The position numbers were made by a program, and so were the translations under genes. From Phoronis ovalis (lineage: Eukaryota; Phoronida; Phoronidae), in NCBI GenBank assembly GCA_028565635.1, contig JAOXYB010033841.1, forward strand, positions 1-14,172: a DNA stretch of 14,172 bases. The letters are read 5' to 3'. The stretch's first letter is position 1. The number at the start of each line of letters is the position of its first letter. Shown here piece after piece: positions 1 through 9,384 of the stretch. The notes below the pieces were generated by a model, which had not been told where the DNA came from, ran no database searches, and saw nothing but the letters and a program-made list of their open reading frames with translations.

Positions 1-214
1 TATCAATTAGTGGGAAAATGGAATTGCAAAACTAATAAGCATTCATTGTTGTATAAGCTGACCAAATTTAATTCCGACACTAAGAACATAACCTTATTTA
101 ATAAACTGGCGAAGTTGTGCATAGGAACTCTTCCCACATCTCTAGTATTTAATATATTATTTGCTGTTTCATAGTAGCTATGTTAGTATAATGGTAATTT
201 GAAACTTCTTGCAG
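1..214 (+). other. TPR intron, 3' part, cut by the window edge
   Basis: This is non-coding, AT-rich sequence ending in a cttcttgcag acceptor. The first base of the following exon completes a codon begun outside the window, so the intron is phase 2. Confidence 0.75.
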
Positions 215-429
215 ACAAGGCTCTTCTGAGCCACCTACAGCTAACATTCGACCTATGGCCACTCCCACCAACACTACACGTCAACAAGCCCCTGTACAAC
301 CTGTTACGACATCAGCTGGTAATCGAATGACTGCAAGCATCCGACCAATTGCCAAAACACAAGTGACTTCGCCTCCTCAGGCTACTCGTACTGCTACTGT
401 ATTACCCACACAGCAGGAAACTCATGAAG
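215..429 (+). CDS. TPR: TPR exon a (residues 1-71)
   Basis: The exon encodes a Thr/Pro/Gln-rich disordered stretch beginning QGSSEPPTANIRPMATPT. IRPMATPT matches the start of the vertebrate TPR tail. It lies between a cttgcag acceptor and a GAAG|GTAAAA donor and leaves one base (G) for the next exon. The in-frame ATG at 255 is internal, not a start: coding sense continues upstream to the acceptor. Confidence 0.88.
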
Positions 430-3400
430 GTAAAAACAGTTAATTAAGTTTTCCATGAATGACTGTCAGATTACTGCAGATTCTCAGAGAGACGATACAA
501 GCTACTAGGGTCTTTATGTACTACATGCCTGAGGCTAACTTATTAAAAATTACTATCGTTTGAGACCTGGCAGTTATTTGGGAAGGGGAAAATCAGTATA
601 AGGTATGAATTACAAGGAGGGGGGGGTTGAAAAAATTTGAATTCTTATTAGTGAAATAATTTTAATTATTGGGGAAGTGGGGTAAATAGTCTGTGTTGCT
701 AGGCCAGAGAGGAGTCAAAAATGTGCAAGACTAGTTCAAATACTGGTAGTAATTTTAATGGAACAACCAGTACCAGTGTTGTAGTAATTAAGACAATCCA
801 TTTTAAGTGTTCCCCATGCAAGATGGCAGAGGCCCAGCAATATCTGCCAGGAATTAGTATAGTTTCTTACGTTTCGGTGTGTATTATTGATACGTTGTGA
901 GGATGGGTGATTGCCAGTCTTGTGACATTATGAAATAGTGATAGCATATCACGTGTAAGGTTTGAAATGTAACAAATGGTGTATAGTTTAAGTATATAAC
1001 TCTTTGTGTTTTGTGTGAAGTAAGAATTTCCAATAGTTTAGGGCCAAATTTAAAGTTTTCATTGATTGCCACGTCTTTCTGAGTTTAAAAACCTTTACTC
1101 TTATTTCTGCTTCATGTTTCAGAAGTACAGGCCATAGTTCGTCCAACACAGCAAGTCTCACCTATTTCGGAAAGAGTTGATGAATCCCCTGGTAAAGTAT
1201 TTCATTAATTTACATGACTATCTAGATTCAGCTGCTATGTGAAATATGCAATTTTTAGTAACAACATCATACTTAATATATAAACAGCTTATAGACCATT
1301 TGTGAACGTATGGGCATCTGATATGCACAATTTCAGGGATCAGATCCACTCTTATTTGTTCAAGATCACATACAAATTCTTAATTTGGATTAAAAACCTG
1401 CTATCTATCCCATAATAAATAAATAAACAAAATCCTTGGCATTCTTCTCGATGTTCTATATGACCGCTTCTCAGCGGGTGCCAAGCAAAAGATTTCTTGA
1501 CCTGATAGTGGTCTTGTATTAATTATCCTTCCAAGTTTTAAATAGTTTTCATGAAAACCTGATGGTATAATAAGTACTGGATCATCCGTCACTCTTTTGT
1601 ATGTCTATCAAATTGTTTCTGTTTCTTAACTAGTAGTGCATTTAATAATTATTCATCAAATATTCTGATAGTATCAGAAGAGCCTCAGGTGATGTCACCT
1701 CCTGTTGAATCTACCACACCAGTAGAAGCTGTTGCTCCTCAGCCCTCAACCTCCCAGACTACAGACACCACCCCTGAAGCTCAACCTGGAACCAAAAGGC
1801 TTAGAGAAGAAACCCCAGAACCAACGGAACTCAGACAAGAGGAACCTGAAACAAAACGAGTTAAAACAGTGAGTTTGTTGTGGTGTAATTTTATTGTAGT
1901 AGGCTAATAAGAGATTTCAATGACTACGACTGTCTTGCAGATAGAGCTACTTAAATATTTTGCCAGATATTGTTGAAATTGATTGTGGTGTTAGTAATTA
2001 TAGTTCTTGGTTTGACATATTGTTTTGTATGCATCTACAAGTTGTCTGTTCTCAATAATTAATTCAGAGAGGGAGTTAGTCCTATTCAACATGAACAGGC
2101 TCTGTGGAAAAAGTGAACAGCTCAGCATTGTTCTAAAATGGTATATGAATTAGGTTAGTTAAATTTATCAACATTGTTTTATGTCCTGTAGGAGACTACT
2201 GAGTTGTCTGTGGTCACCTCGGCTGAACAGGAAGCTGTAGAAGACAGTACTGCTCCTGAAGAAATTCATCAAACTCAAGAGCATGAAGAAACACTGGTTA
2301 GTATAAGTATAGTGAAGTAGTTTAGTGTATAGCATATGCTGCAACTTTTATGAATCAAGAAAGGCTGTGTTTCACTGTGATTGGTTTATATATGACTATA
2401 AACACTTTCCTCAGTGCAATCTTGTGACAAGTTGCTCATGTTATATAATTTTCGTACTATAAGTAAGTGAAAAAAAAAATCAGAACTGAAAAACTACTCA
2501 ATATCACGATGAAATTTGGAATCTGCTTTAAATTTATATTGTTCTATCAATTGTGAGGATTCAGTGCATAAAAACTTGTTAATTTTACCTAATAATGGTT
2601 TCCATGGTAACAATTTACTAATTTTGTGTATTTTTTTTAAAGAAAAAGAGAGAATATATTATATTCTAGGTTAAACTTATAAAACTAAAACCTTTTCATA
2701 TATTTTTTTCTAGAAATTAAAATAATAAATGTTCTTTTTATCGTAGAAGACATTTTTGTTTATTTTCACACAGGTTACAAAATGTGTACTATTTCATTTT
2801 CACATATTCCAAAAAGAAGGTTTAATTTTAAGAATCATATGTGATTCCGTTAAACTGTCTTTTCACATTATGTTCTTAATTTTATTTTACCATAAATGAT
2901 GTTAATTTTTTTTTAATAACCAATTTCAGATAAATGATGTCATTGCCTGTGTCGGAATTTGCTATTGTTACAAGTGAACATGCTTAATAAATTTCAATCT
3001 TGTGTAATTTAATTAGGGCTGTTCCAGTAAAAAAAGTGGGGGAGGGGGGGAAGGTAGCTGAAATAAAAAATTGTGGGTGGTTGTGTTCAGAATTATGGGT
3101 GGTTGCATTACAAGCTAATTAAAAATTATGGGTGGTGGGTATAAAATGAAAGTGCCTTCCCCCCCCTCCCCCACTTTTTTTACTGGAACAGCCCTTAATA
3201 ATACCAGTTTAAGCAAGTATTTGGTGTATATCGAGAAATCAACTTAATCTCATGTTTTTTCCATTGTAAAAATAAATAGAAAATGTATATTTTTATTTGA
3301 AAATTGAGCTTCTTTTTACGATGCATCCATGACAACAGAAATCTCGCGTTTTTACTAAGTTAGCTTTGGTTTAAATTTAAAAATAATAAGAGTTGTAAAA

Positions 3401-6400
3401 CCTTATAGCATTGAAGCTACATTTATTGCTACTTAGTTTGGTACCTTAATGTATTTTCAATTGTCTCTTGAGAACTTGTAAAATTGATTATAACAAATGT
3501 GTTTCAACGTAAGTGTTACATCTCGCCATATTTGTGCATCGAGAATTGTGAACTGAGTTGTATTCACTTTTCGATTATACCATTGCAGGTTCTTAATACA
3601 GTGTCCCTATTACAACTAAAATAATAATATTCAAAATAAGTATATGATACTCTTATTCTAGTCTGCCACAGTCTGTACTTGTCTCTATTGTTTAGCATGG
3701 TTGTTGATCTGTGAGACAATAAACCTTTTTAAAACAATACATGTGACGACCTTTACAAATCTGAGAAATTCACAATATGCCTAGAATATGTAATCTGATG
3801 CTTTTTCCTGGTAAGGTTTGTAAAAGGTGCCATCGGGGAGTATAGAAATAACTGCTATTTACAGGGGACTGGTGAAATTGTTCAGGATACTCAAATAGAA
3901 ACTACTGTCCAGCCTCCTGACCCGTCTGTATCCAAGGCAGAAGAAACAGCTACTGGAGATGTTGAGCCACCTTACCCTCCATCAGAAACTCATACAGAAG
4001 AGCCATCACAACTCGCTGGTATTTTAACTGAGCCATTAGCTTCAACAGATGGTGACCAAAGCCAAGAATACACACTGGCGTATAGTGAAGGGCATGACGA
4101 TGATGATGATGATGATGATGATGTCATTGTGGTTGAAAGTGATGAGGTTACTTATGAACATTTTATTTTTTTATACAATACATGAGGTTTGGTTGCTATA
4201 GAATTTTGTACATAAATTTGGTAATTTGATTGCCATTTTTCCTCGCTTAGAACAATATCGTAGTACTTGATGAAATTTGTCAAATGAAAGGTAAAATGTT
4301 TCTATAAATAATGCCTCAGCTATGTTGCGTGATGATTCGTGCTTTATGAATGGCCACCTTAGTTTTGACACATCATCTTGCATGTTTAGGAAGAAGAAGG
4401 CAGTGATGATGACTATGAGGATGCAGAAGAGGGAGACGAGGATGAAGACATGCCTGGGTACAGTGACCAGGGCAACTATGACGAGGGTATTGATACAGAA
4501 TATGAGGTATATCAGAAGATTGACCTACCTTTGTTCTGGTAAAAATCAATCATGTCAGCTACAAATAAAAAATTAAAAGCTACTGATGCGATGTCAATAT
4601 TTCCTTTATGGTAGTGTCTATTTAGGATCACGCATGCAGCTTCCTATGAGAAAACATTCAGAATGATATTGATTACTTTCCTTTTAAACTTTTTGTTTTG
4701 TTATTGACTAAATTTAACATCAGAAGTGTTCATAGGCTGTTTATAAACTGACAAAGATAAGGAATGAATATTAATTAATATGGCACCCATATCCAGGGAC
4801 AGAGTTTTCTCATGGCTATTCCATCTGTTTGATTTACTCGAAATATATTGAAAGATGCCAACTTCAATTACACTATAAACAAAGGTTTACCTGATCATAA
4901 AAATTTCATTCAACAAAACTGTGTTTTGATTAATATGAAGATTTGTCATAATTTCTATTGAATGTATGCTTGTTTGCATGCTTAGAAGTAGGAGGAGTTT
5001 GTAACAGCTATTCATGAGAATTGTGTCTTGTTCTCCATAACTGTCAGTGCATGTAAGAACCACTGAGGCCTTGTTCTGATGAAAATTACCTAAATACTTT
5101 TAGCAAGGTGATGGCATGGACCAGGAAGAATATGATGAACCCGAGGAATCCATGCAGCAAGAAGATGAAATACAAAGCGATGATGATGATATTGTCATTG
5201 TAGAAGTTGATGCACCAATGGAGGCAGAACAAGATGCATCACACAGTGCTACGCCTCAAACGACTGCGAGTGCTGTGCCTCAAACTAGGCAACTGCCACC
5301 ATTGCAGAGATTAGCTGGGCGAGTAGAGAGATTACCGTCAGTTGGTAGAGTTGGACAGCTTCCCCCCTTTGGATTTCCTCCAGTAAGTCCTGTTCTTCTC
5401 AAGTGGAACTTCATTTGGAATAGATTTATAGGCTATCCAATATAATTCAGGATTTTCATAAAAATCGTAAATATTGTTGTCTTATTCTTTGACATGTAGT
5501 TGATAGTAAAACAGTACTAATTTAAATTTTGCATGTAATAATTAGAAAAAAAATTATTATTATAATAGGGTCAAGGAGGTCCCTTTGAAGATGGGGACGA
5601 CAGTATTGTACCCAGTACTCCTACGCTGTTTGTCCCAAGAAGAGCTGATGGATTTGCGGAAGCTGTAAGGTACAGTAATATTAGTAATGATAAACAAATT
5701 TAAAACGTGCGAGATTATTGGTTTCAAGCCGTTTAAATTCATAAAAAAAATAAAAAGTAATAATACTACCTGGTAAGTACTGTCAGTATTTAACAAAACA
5801 CTACTGGATCATAATTGTGTACACTCTTTAGTGTATGTTACATGATTGTGTTCTTTTCTAGCTCTCCAATGGTTCCACAGGGTCCTGGCTTTGTATTTAC
5901 TGCAGACCCACTTCAGCAGTCAGACTTTGCACAGTTAGCTTCACAAGGAGGTATTGTACCTTTATACGTATGAAACATTTAGAATTCTTACAAATTCCTG
6001 TCCAGTTTTGAAAAAATGATGATATCATTTATGATTATTAATGACTGAAATGTCGAGCTTTAATATTACACAAAAATCATACATATGTTGTAAGCATCAC
6101 TCTTATTTTTGTGTAACAGGCCCTGCTGTTCACATATCTATGGCTTATATGATAATATAATTAATTATGTTTTAAAAAGAACACTGATTCTTTGTTTATT
6201 TTAGAATGTGTGAATCATTTAATGTGTATTAATATTCGTATATGTAGTGTCAACAAAGCCTCGTGCTATGGTACGGTGTACTTAGGCCACATAGTGATTC
6301 TCTGAGAAAGTTTAGTCACTTTTATTTATACCTCAGATAATTATAATTAAATTTTGTGGAGTAATTTCAATTTTAAACCCCCATCAGTTCCAAGTAACTG

Positions 6401-9015
6401 TAAAGGTGTGTCTAAAGCCTTAGTTTTCCCAAATAATTACATTTAACTAATTATGCATTTTATGCCCTGTACAATCAATGCATGTCACTTTTAGCATTTG
6501 GAATGGATGACACGCGTATGGATTTGTCACAATTTGACGAGGGTACCGGACGGAGCGTTCCAACGACACCTTTACAACCAACCCCTCCTGTAACAATTAC
6601 CCATCCCCCTCACCAGTCACAGCAGACACAGGAAGTAGAAGCCACAGAAGTCACGGCTGATGAGCATACTGAATCAGTGACTGCAGCTCAATTTCAAGAT
6701 GAGCAGACAGCAAGTATTGAACCAGCACCAGCTGATCAACCAGATGATGTTTCTCAGCAGATCCAACAAGAGTAAGTTTAGCACGATTATCCGTTTGTGT
6801 AACATGTTTTTGTACCTCATTTCCTTATGCCAAGGTGTTTTCTATATGTTAAATAAATTTTTTAATTTGATATACATTACTTATTCATGTTACAGGGCTG
6901 CTGAGGTAGAAGCTGAGCTAGAAGAGCTTCTTGAAGGTGATCAAGGGGAAGAGGATGAGGATCATACAACACCAGGTACTTTACCATTGATGAATATATG
7001 TACATTGTGTACCTACATGTACCTGATTTTGGCATCACTCAAAAATTTACTAAAATACTGGTTAGCTACTTTTTTATCAACAAAAACGTTCTTTTGATGA
7101 CATACTGTTCCGTAAATAAAATTTTTCAACTGCAAATTTAATCAGAACTAAATCTTGTTTAAATCATAATTTTATAATATATTATGCAGGAATGATTAAA
7201 GCCATGTTAATCATAAGTAAGATAAGTTTCAAGTAAGATATGTTTCAAAATCTTTTTCAAAATTATCTGTATAAATCTCTATCTAGCATGCCACAGGAGG
7301 AAATTGGTGCTTTAAGTTTCAGCCGGCAAACATGTATACCTGATGCTATTTTTGTACTACCTTTTTACATCAGTAAGTATGGCTTTACAAATTCAGTAAA
7401 ACATTATTAATAACACGTTTTTCAAAATGTTACCAAACTTTTAAAAATTGCCCTATGTTATTTTCTGGAATATATAGATGTCCTTGAAAGTACTGACCAT
7501 TCACAAGAACACAGGCTGTCAGCCAAACCAGATGTCACTGGGGATGAGGTCGCAGGTGGGGACCTGTCTGGTGCCAAAGGTGAAAGTTCAGAGGTTAAAG
7601 TTGTAGAGACAACAACTGAGACGCAAGCATCATCAGTTGGTGCTGATGGGGATTCACCTAGTGCAAGTGCAGATGTCACACAGGACAAGGATAAACAAGA
7701 GGAAACATCAGGTAGTTACATTGTATATTTATTGTGGATTTCGAGGAAACAGCACTTTGTCAGCTATAAATATTCAGTTTAACGATGGGGACACTTAAAT
7801 AAATAATTGCTATACTGAACAAAGCAGTCTGAGATGTGGTACTTTTGGACAGATCAAAATTTCTGGCTGTTTAGTGGAGCAGTATCAAACATGTGAAAGA
7901 GTTCCTAAATCTTACACAAATACTGATCATGATTGAACTCGTGCTCTGTGTGTATGTATCAGCAAGAGGACCATGAGAAGTCCAGTTAACTTAAGTTTTT
8001 AAATTCCTATTACAACAAGCAATAGCATGTTGACTTGAAATAGTTTGTTATAGCTATTGAATAAGATAAAAAAAAATTACAATACTACCTTGAATTTCTA
8101 CATTGTGTTACATATCAAAACCAAAGATCAGTGTTTCAAGACTGTGTTTTATGTACAAGTGGATAAGGTATATTGACACAATTGATTTTGCTGTCCACTT
8201 CTGTCAGTAGTAACAAAGGTTTTAATAGTAGTGTGCCTAATGCTTCACAGTAAGTTCTATCCAATCACTGATAAAAATAATTAATTAAGTCTCATGACTA
8301 CAATTGATATCTTGTATAGCCTTTACTACCAAACTAGGATTTGCCTCCTTGGGAAAAATGTCATCAATTTTCAGAAAAATTACATTTTAGAAAATAATTG
8401 CATTTCCTTTCATTTTGTGCAAGTTTCAAGTTACTCAACTTTAATTAAATTAAATTGTCCCCATGGGTCATGTACAAGGAAAACAGGAGAAAAAAACAAA
8501 AATGATCATAAGTACATTGTTGGACTACTTCCAGTCAAATGAGAGGCATGAGTTTCTGCTGGTTGTCTTTTGCCAAATTTGTTACATAACTTTGAAAAAT
8601 ACAGAAATATGCTATTAATAGAGAAAGAAAAAGGTGTCTAGTATGAAAAATTGAAACAATCTGAAATGGTAGTTTAGTCTCATTTATACCTCTTGTTTTT
8701 TTTCATCCTGCGACAGCAAAACCTAGAATTCAGCGAATTGTATGGGGCGAACACAGTGGTTCTCAACAGCAACAGTCACAACAGCAGCCTCCCCCACCTT
8801 TAGGAGGCCCGCGAAGAGGAGGTCCAATCCCCACCAGAGGCTCAATCCCTACAAGAGGCACTGCACCTGGACGTAACGTAGCCACAAGAGGTAGAGGACA
8901 ACCTACATTCCAACCCAGTCGAGGTGGACATATGATGCGTGGACGAGGACCTCCAAGGGGTCCTAGAGGAGGACAAAGAGGTGCCCGAGGGGCAATGAGG
9001 CCACATCAGTTTTAA
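215..9015 (+). CDS. TPR: TPR, nuclear-pore basket nucleoprotein (Megator/Mlp family), C-terminal 13 exons, 5' partial
   Basis: TPR forms the filaments of the nuclear-pore basket and acts in mRNA export, checkpoint-protein tethering and chromatin organisation at the pore. Coding exons: 215-429, 1123-1191, 1678-1868, 2192-2296, 3865-4146, 4390-4506, 5104-5382, 5569-5669, 5862-5950, 6495-6771, 6896-6975, 7478-7711 and 8717-9015. All junctions are GT-AG and in phase, giving 778 residues before TAA. The family call rests on blocks resembling the vertebrate TPR tail in the same order: IRPMATPT, KRLREE, an acidic stretch with VIVV, VGR-GQL, TPTLFVPRRADGFAEA, LASQG, GRSVPTTPLQ and a terminal Arg/Gly region. 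The long N-terminal coiled coil (vertebrate TPR is about 2,360 residues) must lie to the left of the window. No frameshift or internal stop is seen. Exon borders are my manual calls. Residue numbers in the exon entries count from the first complete codon at 216. Confidence 0.93.
430..1122 (+). other. TPR intron, 693 bp
   Basis: The intron is AT-rich with a G-run near 617-626. I see no coding exon, RNA gene or mobile element. The short minus-strand open frame at 884-1072 has no family features. Confidence 0.7.
1123..1191 (+). CDS. TPR: TPR exon b (residues 72-94)
   Basis: A 69-bp microexon-like segment reads EVQAIVRPTQQVSPISERVDESP. It sits between a tgtttcag acceptor and a CCTG|GTAAAG donor, entering and leaving in phase 1. 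It continues the Pro/Gln/Ser-rich composition of exon a. It is too short to recognise alone; support comes from frame continuity on both sides. Confidence 0.82.
1192..1677 (+). other. TPR intron, 486 bp
   Basis: I see nothing beyond ordinary intron sequence. The minus-strand open frame at 1401-1592 has no recognisable features. The acceptor gatagtatcag has a weak pyrimidine tract. Confidence 0.65.
1678..1868 (+). CDS. TPR: TPR exon c with a basic NLS-like segment (residues 95-158)
   Basis: The exon encodes a Pro/Thr/Glu-rich stretch followed by KRLREE, and later KRVKT at the exon end. The two basic clusters lie about 30 residues apart in an acidic background. The vertebrate TPR tail carries a similar KRTREE...KKLKS arrangement in the region that holds its nuclear import signal, so this is probably the NLS region. 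The donor ACA|GTGAGT is strong and leaves phase 0. Confidence 0.87.
1869..2191 (+). other. TPR intron, 323 bp
   Basis: Plain AT-rich intron; nothing recognised. The acceptor is atgtcctgtag. Confidence 0.65.
2192..2296 (+). CDS. TPR: TPR exon d (residues 159-193)
   Basis: Exactly 35 codons encode a Glu/Thr-rich acidic stretch beginning ETTELSVVTSAEQEAVED. It is phase 0 at both ends, so it could be skipped without breaking the frame. The donor CTG|GTTAGT is moderate. Confidence 0.82.
3013..3015. repeat. Left TTA target-site duplication of the MITE
   Basis: TTA directly precedes the GGGCTG terminus. A matching TTA at 3195-3197 directly follows the other end. Confidence 0.75.
3016..3194. mobile_element. 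MITE, 179 bp, PIF/Harbinger (Tourist)-like
   Basis: The ends are near-perfect inverted repeats: left 3016-3054 and right 3155-3194 match over about 40 bases, differing only by one base in the G/C run (7 versus 8). They start GGGCTGTTCCAGT, then seven A, then a G-rich block. TTA flanks both sides (3013-3015 and 3195-3197), as expected of a 3-bp target duplication. A 3-bp TTA/TWA duplication with GGG-initial ends fits PIF/Harbinger-derived MITEs. There is no coding capacity, so it would need a transposase in trans. Superfamily assignment is inference. Confidence 0.88.
3069..3138 (+). repeat. Three 15-bp internal repeats of the MITE
   Basis: AATTGTGGGTGGTTG (3069-3083), AATTATGGGTGGTTG (3091-3105) and AATTATGGGTGGTGG (3124-3138) recur inside the element, differing by one or two bases. 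Such subterminal repeats can be transposase-binding sites in DNA transposons; that role is inference. Confidence 0.7.
3865..4146 (+). CDS. TPR: TPR exon e, acidic with poly-Asp and a first VIVV module (residues 194-287)
   Basis: The 94-codon exon encodes a Thr/Pro/Glu-rich stretch, then nine Asp (residues 271-279), VIVV (280-283) and ESDE. An acidic run next to a hydrophobic VIVV core is the pattern of a SUMO-interacting motif. Vertebrate TPR has a comparable DDVIVIDSDDEE element at the same place. It is phase 0 at both ends. The donor GAG|GTTACT departs from consensus, but it is needed to keep the frame into the next acidic exon. Confidence 0.87.
4099..4122 (+). repeat. (GAT)8 coding microsatellite
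   Basis: Eight consecutive GAT codons follow one GAC and encode the Asp run of TPR. The pure codon array should be prone to length variation without frameshift. Confidence 0.95.
4390..4506 (+). CDS. TPR: TPR exon f, acidic (residues 288-326)
   Basis: Thirty-nine codons starting EEEGSDDDYEDAEEGDEDED, phase 0 at both ends, lie between catgtttag and GAG|GTATAT. They continue the acidic tract as in vertebrate TPR. A frame-shifted reading at 4322-4576 gives a Met/Arg-rich peptide and is a shadow. Confidence 0.86.
4507..5103 (+). other. TPR intron, 597 bp
   Basis: AT-rich; no exon, repeat or RNA gene recognised. Confidence 0.65.
5104..5382 (+). CDS. TPR: TPR exon g, second VIVV module and VGR block (residues 327-419)
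   Basis: The exon begins QGDGMDQEEYDEPEE, reaches SDDDD followed by IVIV (residues 356-359) and EVD, then turns into a Pro/Arg-rich segment RLAGRVERLPSVGRVGQLPP. The last part corresponds to the SVGRG-QL region of vertebrate TPR. The ATG at 5116 is internal. I place the acceptor at cttttag before CAAGGT, which preserves phase 0. The donor CA|GTAAGT is strong. Confidence 0.88.
5569..5669 (+). CDS. TPR: TPR exon h, conserved FAEA block (residues 420-453)
   Basis: The exon encodes FEDGDDSIVPSTPTLFVPRR and then ADGFAEAV, one of the best-conserved patches of the TPR tail (vertebrates: STPTLVVPHRTDGFAEA). Of two candidate donors, GCT|GTAAGG (5665) breaks the downstream frame. AG|GTACAG (5670) joins to give AEAVSSPMVP, so I chose it. 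Confidence 0.9.
5862..5950 (+). CDS. TPR: TPR exon i (residues 453-483)
   Basis: The exon encodes SPMVPQGPGFVFTADPLQQ followed by SDFAQLASQG. The SDxxQLASQG string matches the vertebrate TPR tail. The acceptor is ttcttttctag; the donor GGAG|GTATTG leaves one base. Confidence 0.9.
5951..6494 (+). other. TPR intron, 544 bp
   Basis: AT-rich. ATGATGA near 6016 followed by CTGA near 6044 resembles snoRNA C and D boxes but the spacing is too short. Nothing else recognised. Confidence 0.6.
6495..6771 (+). CDS. TPR: TPR exon j, conserved GRSVPTTPLQ block (residues 483-575)
   Basis: After the junction the protein reads AFGMDDTRMDLSQFDEGT and then GRSVPTTPLQP, which is the clearest identifier of TPR in the window. 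The rest is Thr/Gln/Glu-rich and disordered. The donor AAGA|GTAAGT leaves two bases (GA). The upstream in-frame ATG at 6482 lies in the intron and is not a start. Confidence 0.93.
6896..6975 (+). CDS. TPR: TPR exon k, acidic (residues 575-601)
   Basis: A short exon encoding EAAEVEAELEELLEGDQGEE and then DEDHTTP sits between tgttacag and CCAG|GTACTT. Phase is consistent on both sides. Confidence 0.85.
6976..7477 (+). other. TPR intron, 502 bp
   Basis: Mostly plain AT-rich sequence. It holds a very good unused donor (CA|GTAAGTATGG at 7371) with possible acceptors upstream, described among the findings; no in-frame exon fits. Confidence 0.65.
7478..7711 (+). CDS. TPR: TPR exon l (residues 602-679)
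   Basis: The exon encodes a low-complexity Ser/Thr/Asp/Glu/Gly stretch starting DVLESTDHSQEHRLSAKPD. It has no domain I recognise and no obvious counterpart block in vertebrate TPR. Support comes from the acceptor atatatag, the donor TCAG|GTAGTT and unbroken phase with neighbours. The acceptor tract is weak. Confidence 0.8.
7712..8716 (+). other. TPR intron, 1,005 bp
   Basis: AT-rich. The open frame at 8294-8542 lacks coding character and homology I can recognise. No repeats or RNA genes seen. Confidence 0.7.
8717..9015 (+). CDS. TPR: TPR terminal exon, RG/RGG-rich end and stop (residues 680-778)
   Basis: The exon starts AKPRIQRIVWGEHSG, passes a Gln/Pro run, then an Arg/Gly-rich end with repeated PTRG (PIPTRGSIPTRGTAP), RGRG and RGG units, finishing AMRPHQF before TAA. 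An Arg/Gly-rich extreme C-terminus is also seen in vertebrate TPR; RG/RGG tracts commonly bind RNA and are methylated on arginine. The compact KPRIQRIVW patch stands out from the disordered surroundings and may be a short binding motif; that is inference. Confidence 0.92.
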
Positions 9016-9378
9016 ACTTTGTCATGCTACATTTTCTGAACTGCGAAGCTAAGGATTTTTAATCCTTTATGGAATTTTATCTGACTGCTGATAATGGTTT
9101 TCAAAAGCATTGACAGTGGTGTTGGATAGTTGTATAGTAAATCTAAACCAGTAGATACTGATAACTGATGTGTTACACAGCTTAGTTTGAGAGACACTAG
9201 TAATTCTGCTTTGTATAAAAATTACTTAAATCAAGGAAATTATGGAATGGAAAATGTGTTTTAAACATGTTTATTGTTGTTTTTCTTAATACACAACATT
9301 GTATTTACAATAATAATGAGCAGTTTATAATAATTATCCTCTTATTTTTTTCATCGCTAAATGAGACATCTATTATAT

Positions 9379-9384
9379 AATAAA
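9379..9384 (+). terminator. Candidate TPR polyadenylation signal AATAAA
   Basis: A canonical hexamer 364 bases after the TPR stop. It is the first exact AATAAA on this strand in the flank that I found. Confidence 0.5.

Larger units (their letters stand above)
2297..3864 (+). other. TPR intron, 1,568 bp, containing a MITE
   Basis: This is the longest intron in the window. Apart from the inverted-repeat element at 3016-3194 it is AT-rich with homopolymer runs. I see no exon-like open frame or RNA gene. Confidence 0.75.

Noticed and set aside
255-443. Stand-alone ORF starting at ATG 255
   Set aside because: Coding sense continues upstream to the acceptor at 214 and the frame runs past a good donor at 430; it is an internal TPR exon.
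4322-4576. 84-residue + strand ORF
   Set aside because: Out of frame with the acidic TPR exon f and extends into introns on both sides; a shadow.
5665-5670. Alternative donor GCT|GTAAGG in TPR exon h
   Set aside because: Its use would put the next exon out of frame and lose the conserved SPMVPQ reading; AG|GTACAG at 5670 restores it.
6016-6048. Box C/D snoRNA-like ATGATGA ... CTGA in a TPR intron
   Set aside because: The boxes are only about 25-30 nt apart and lack a closing terminal stem; a C/D snoRNA needs a longer body.
7458-7688. 76-residue minus-strand ORF
   Set aside because: Antisense shadow of TPR exon l, which keeps phase with its neighbours.
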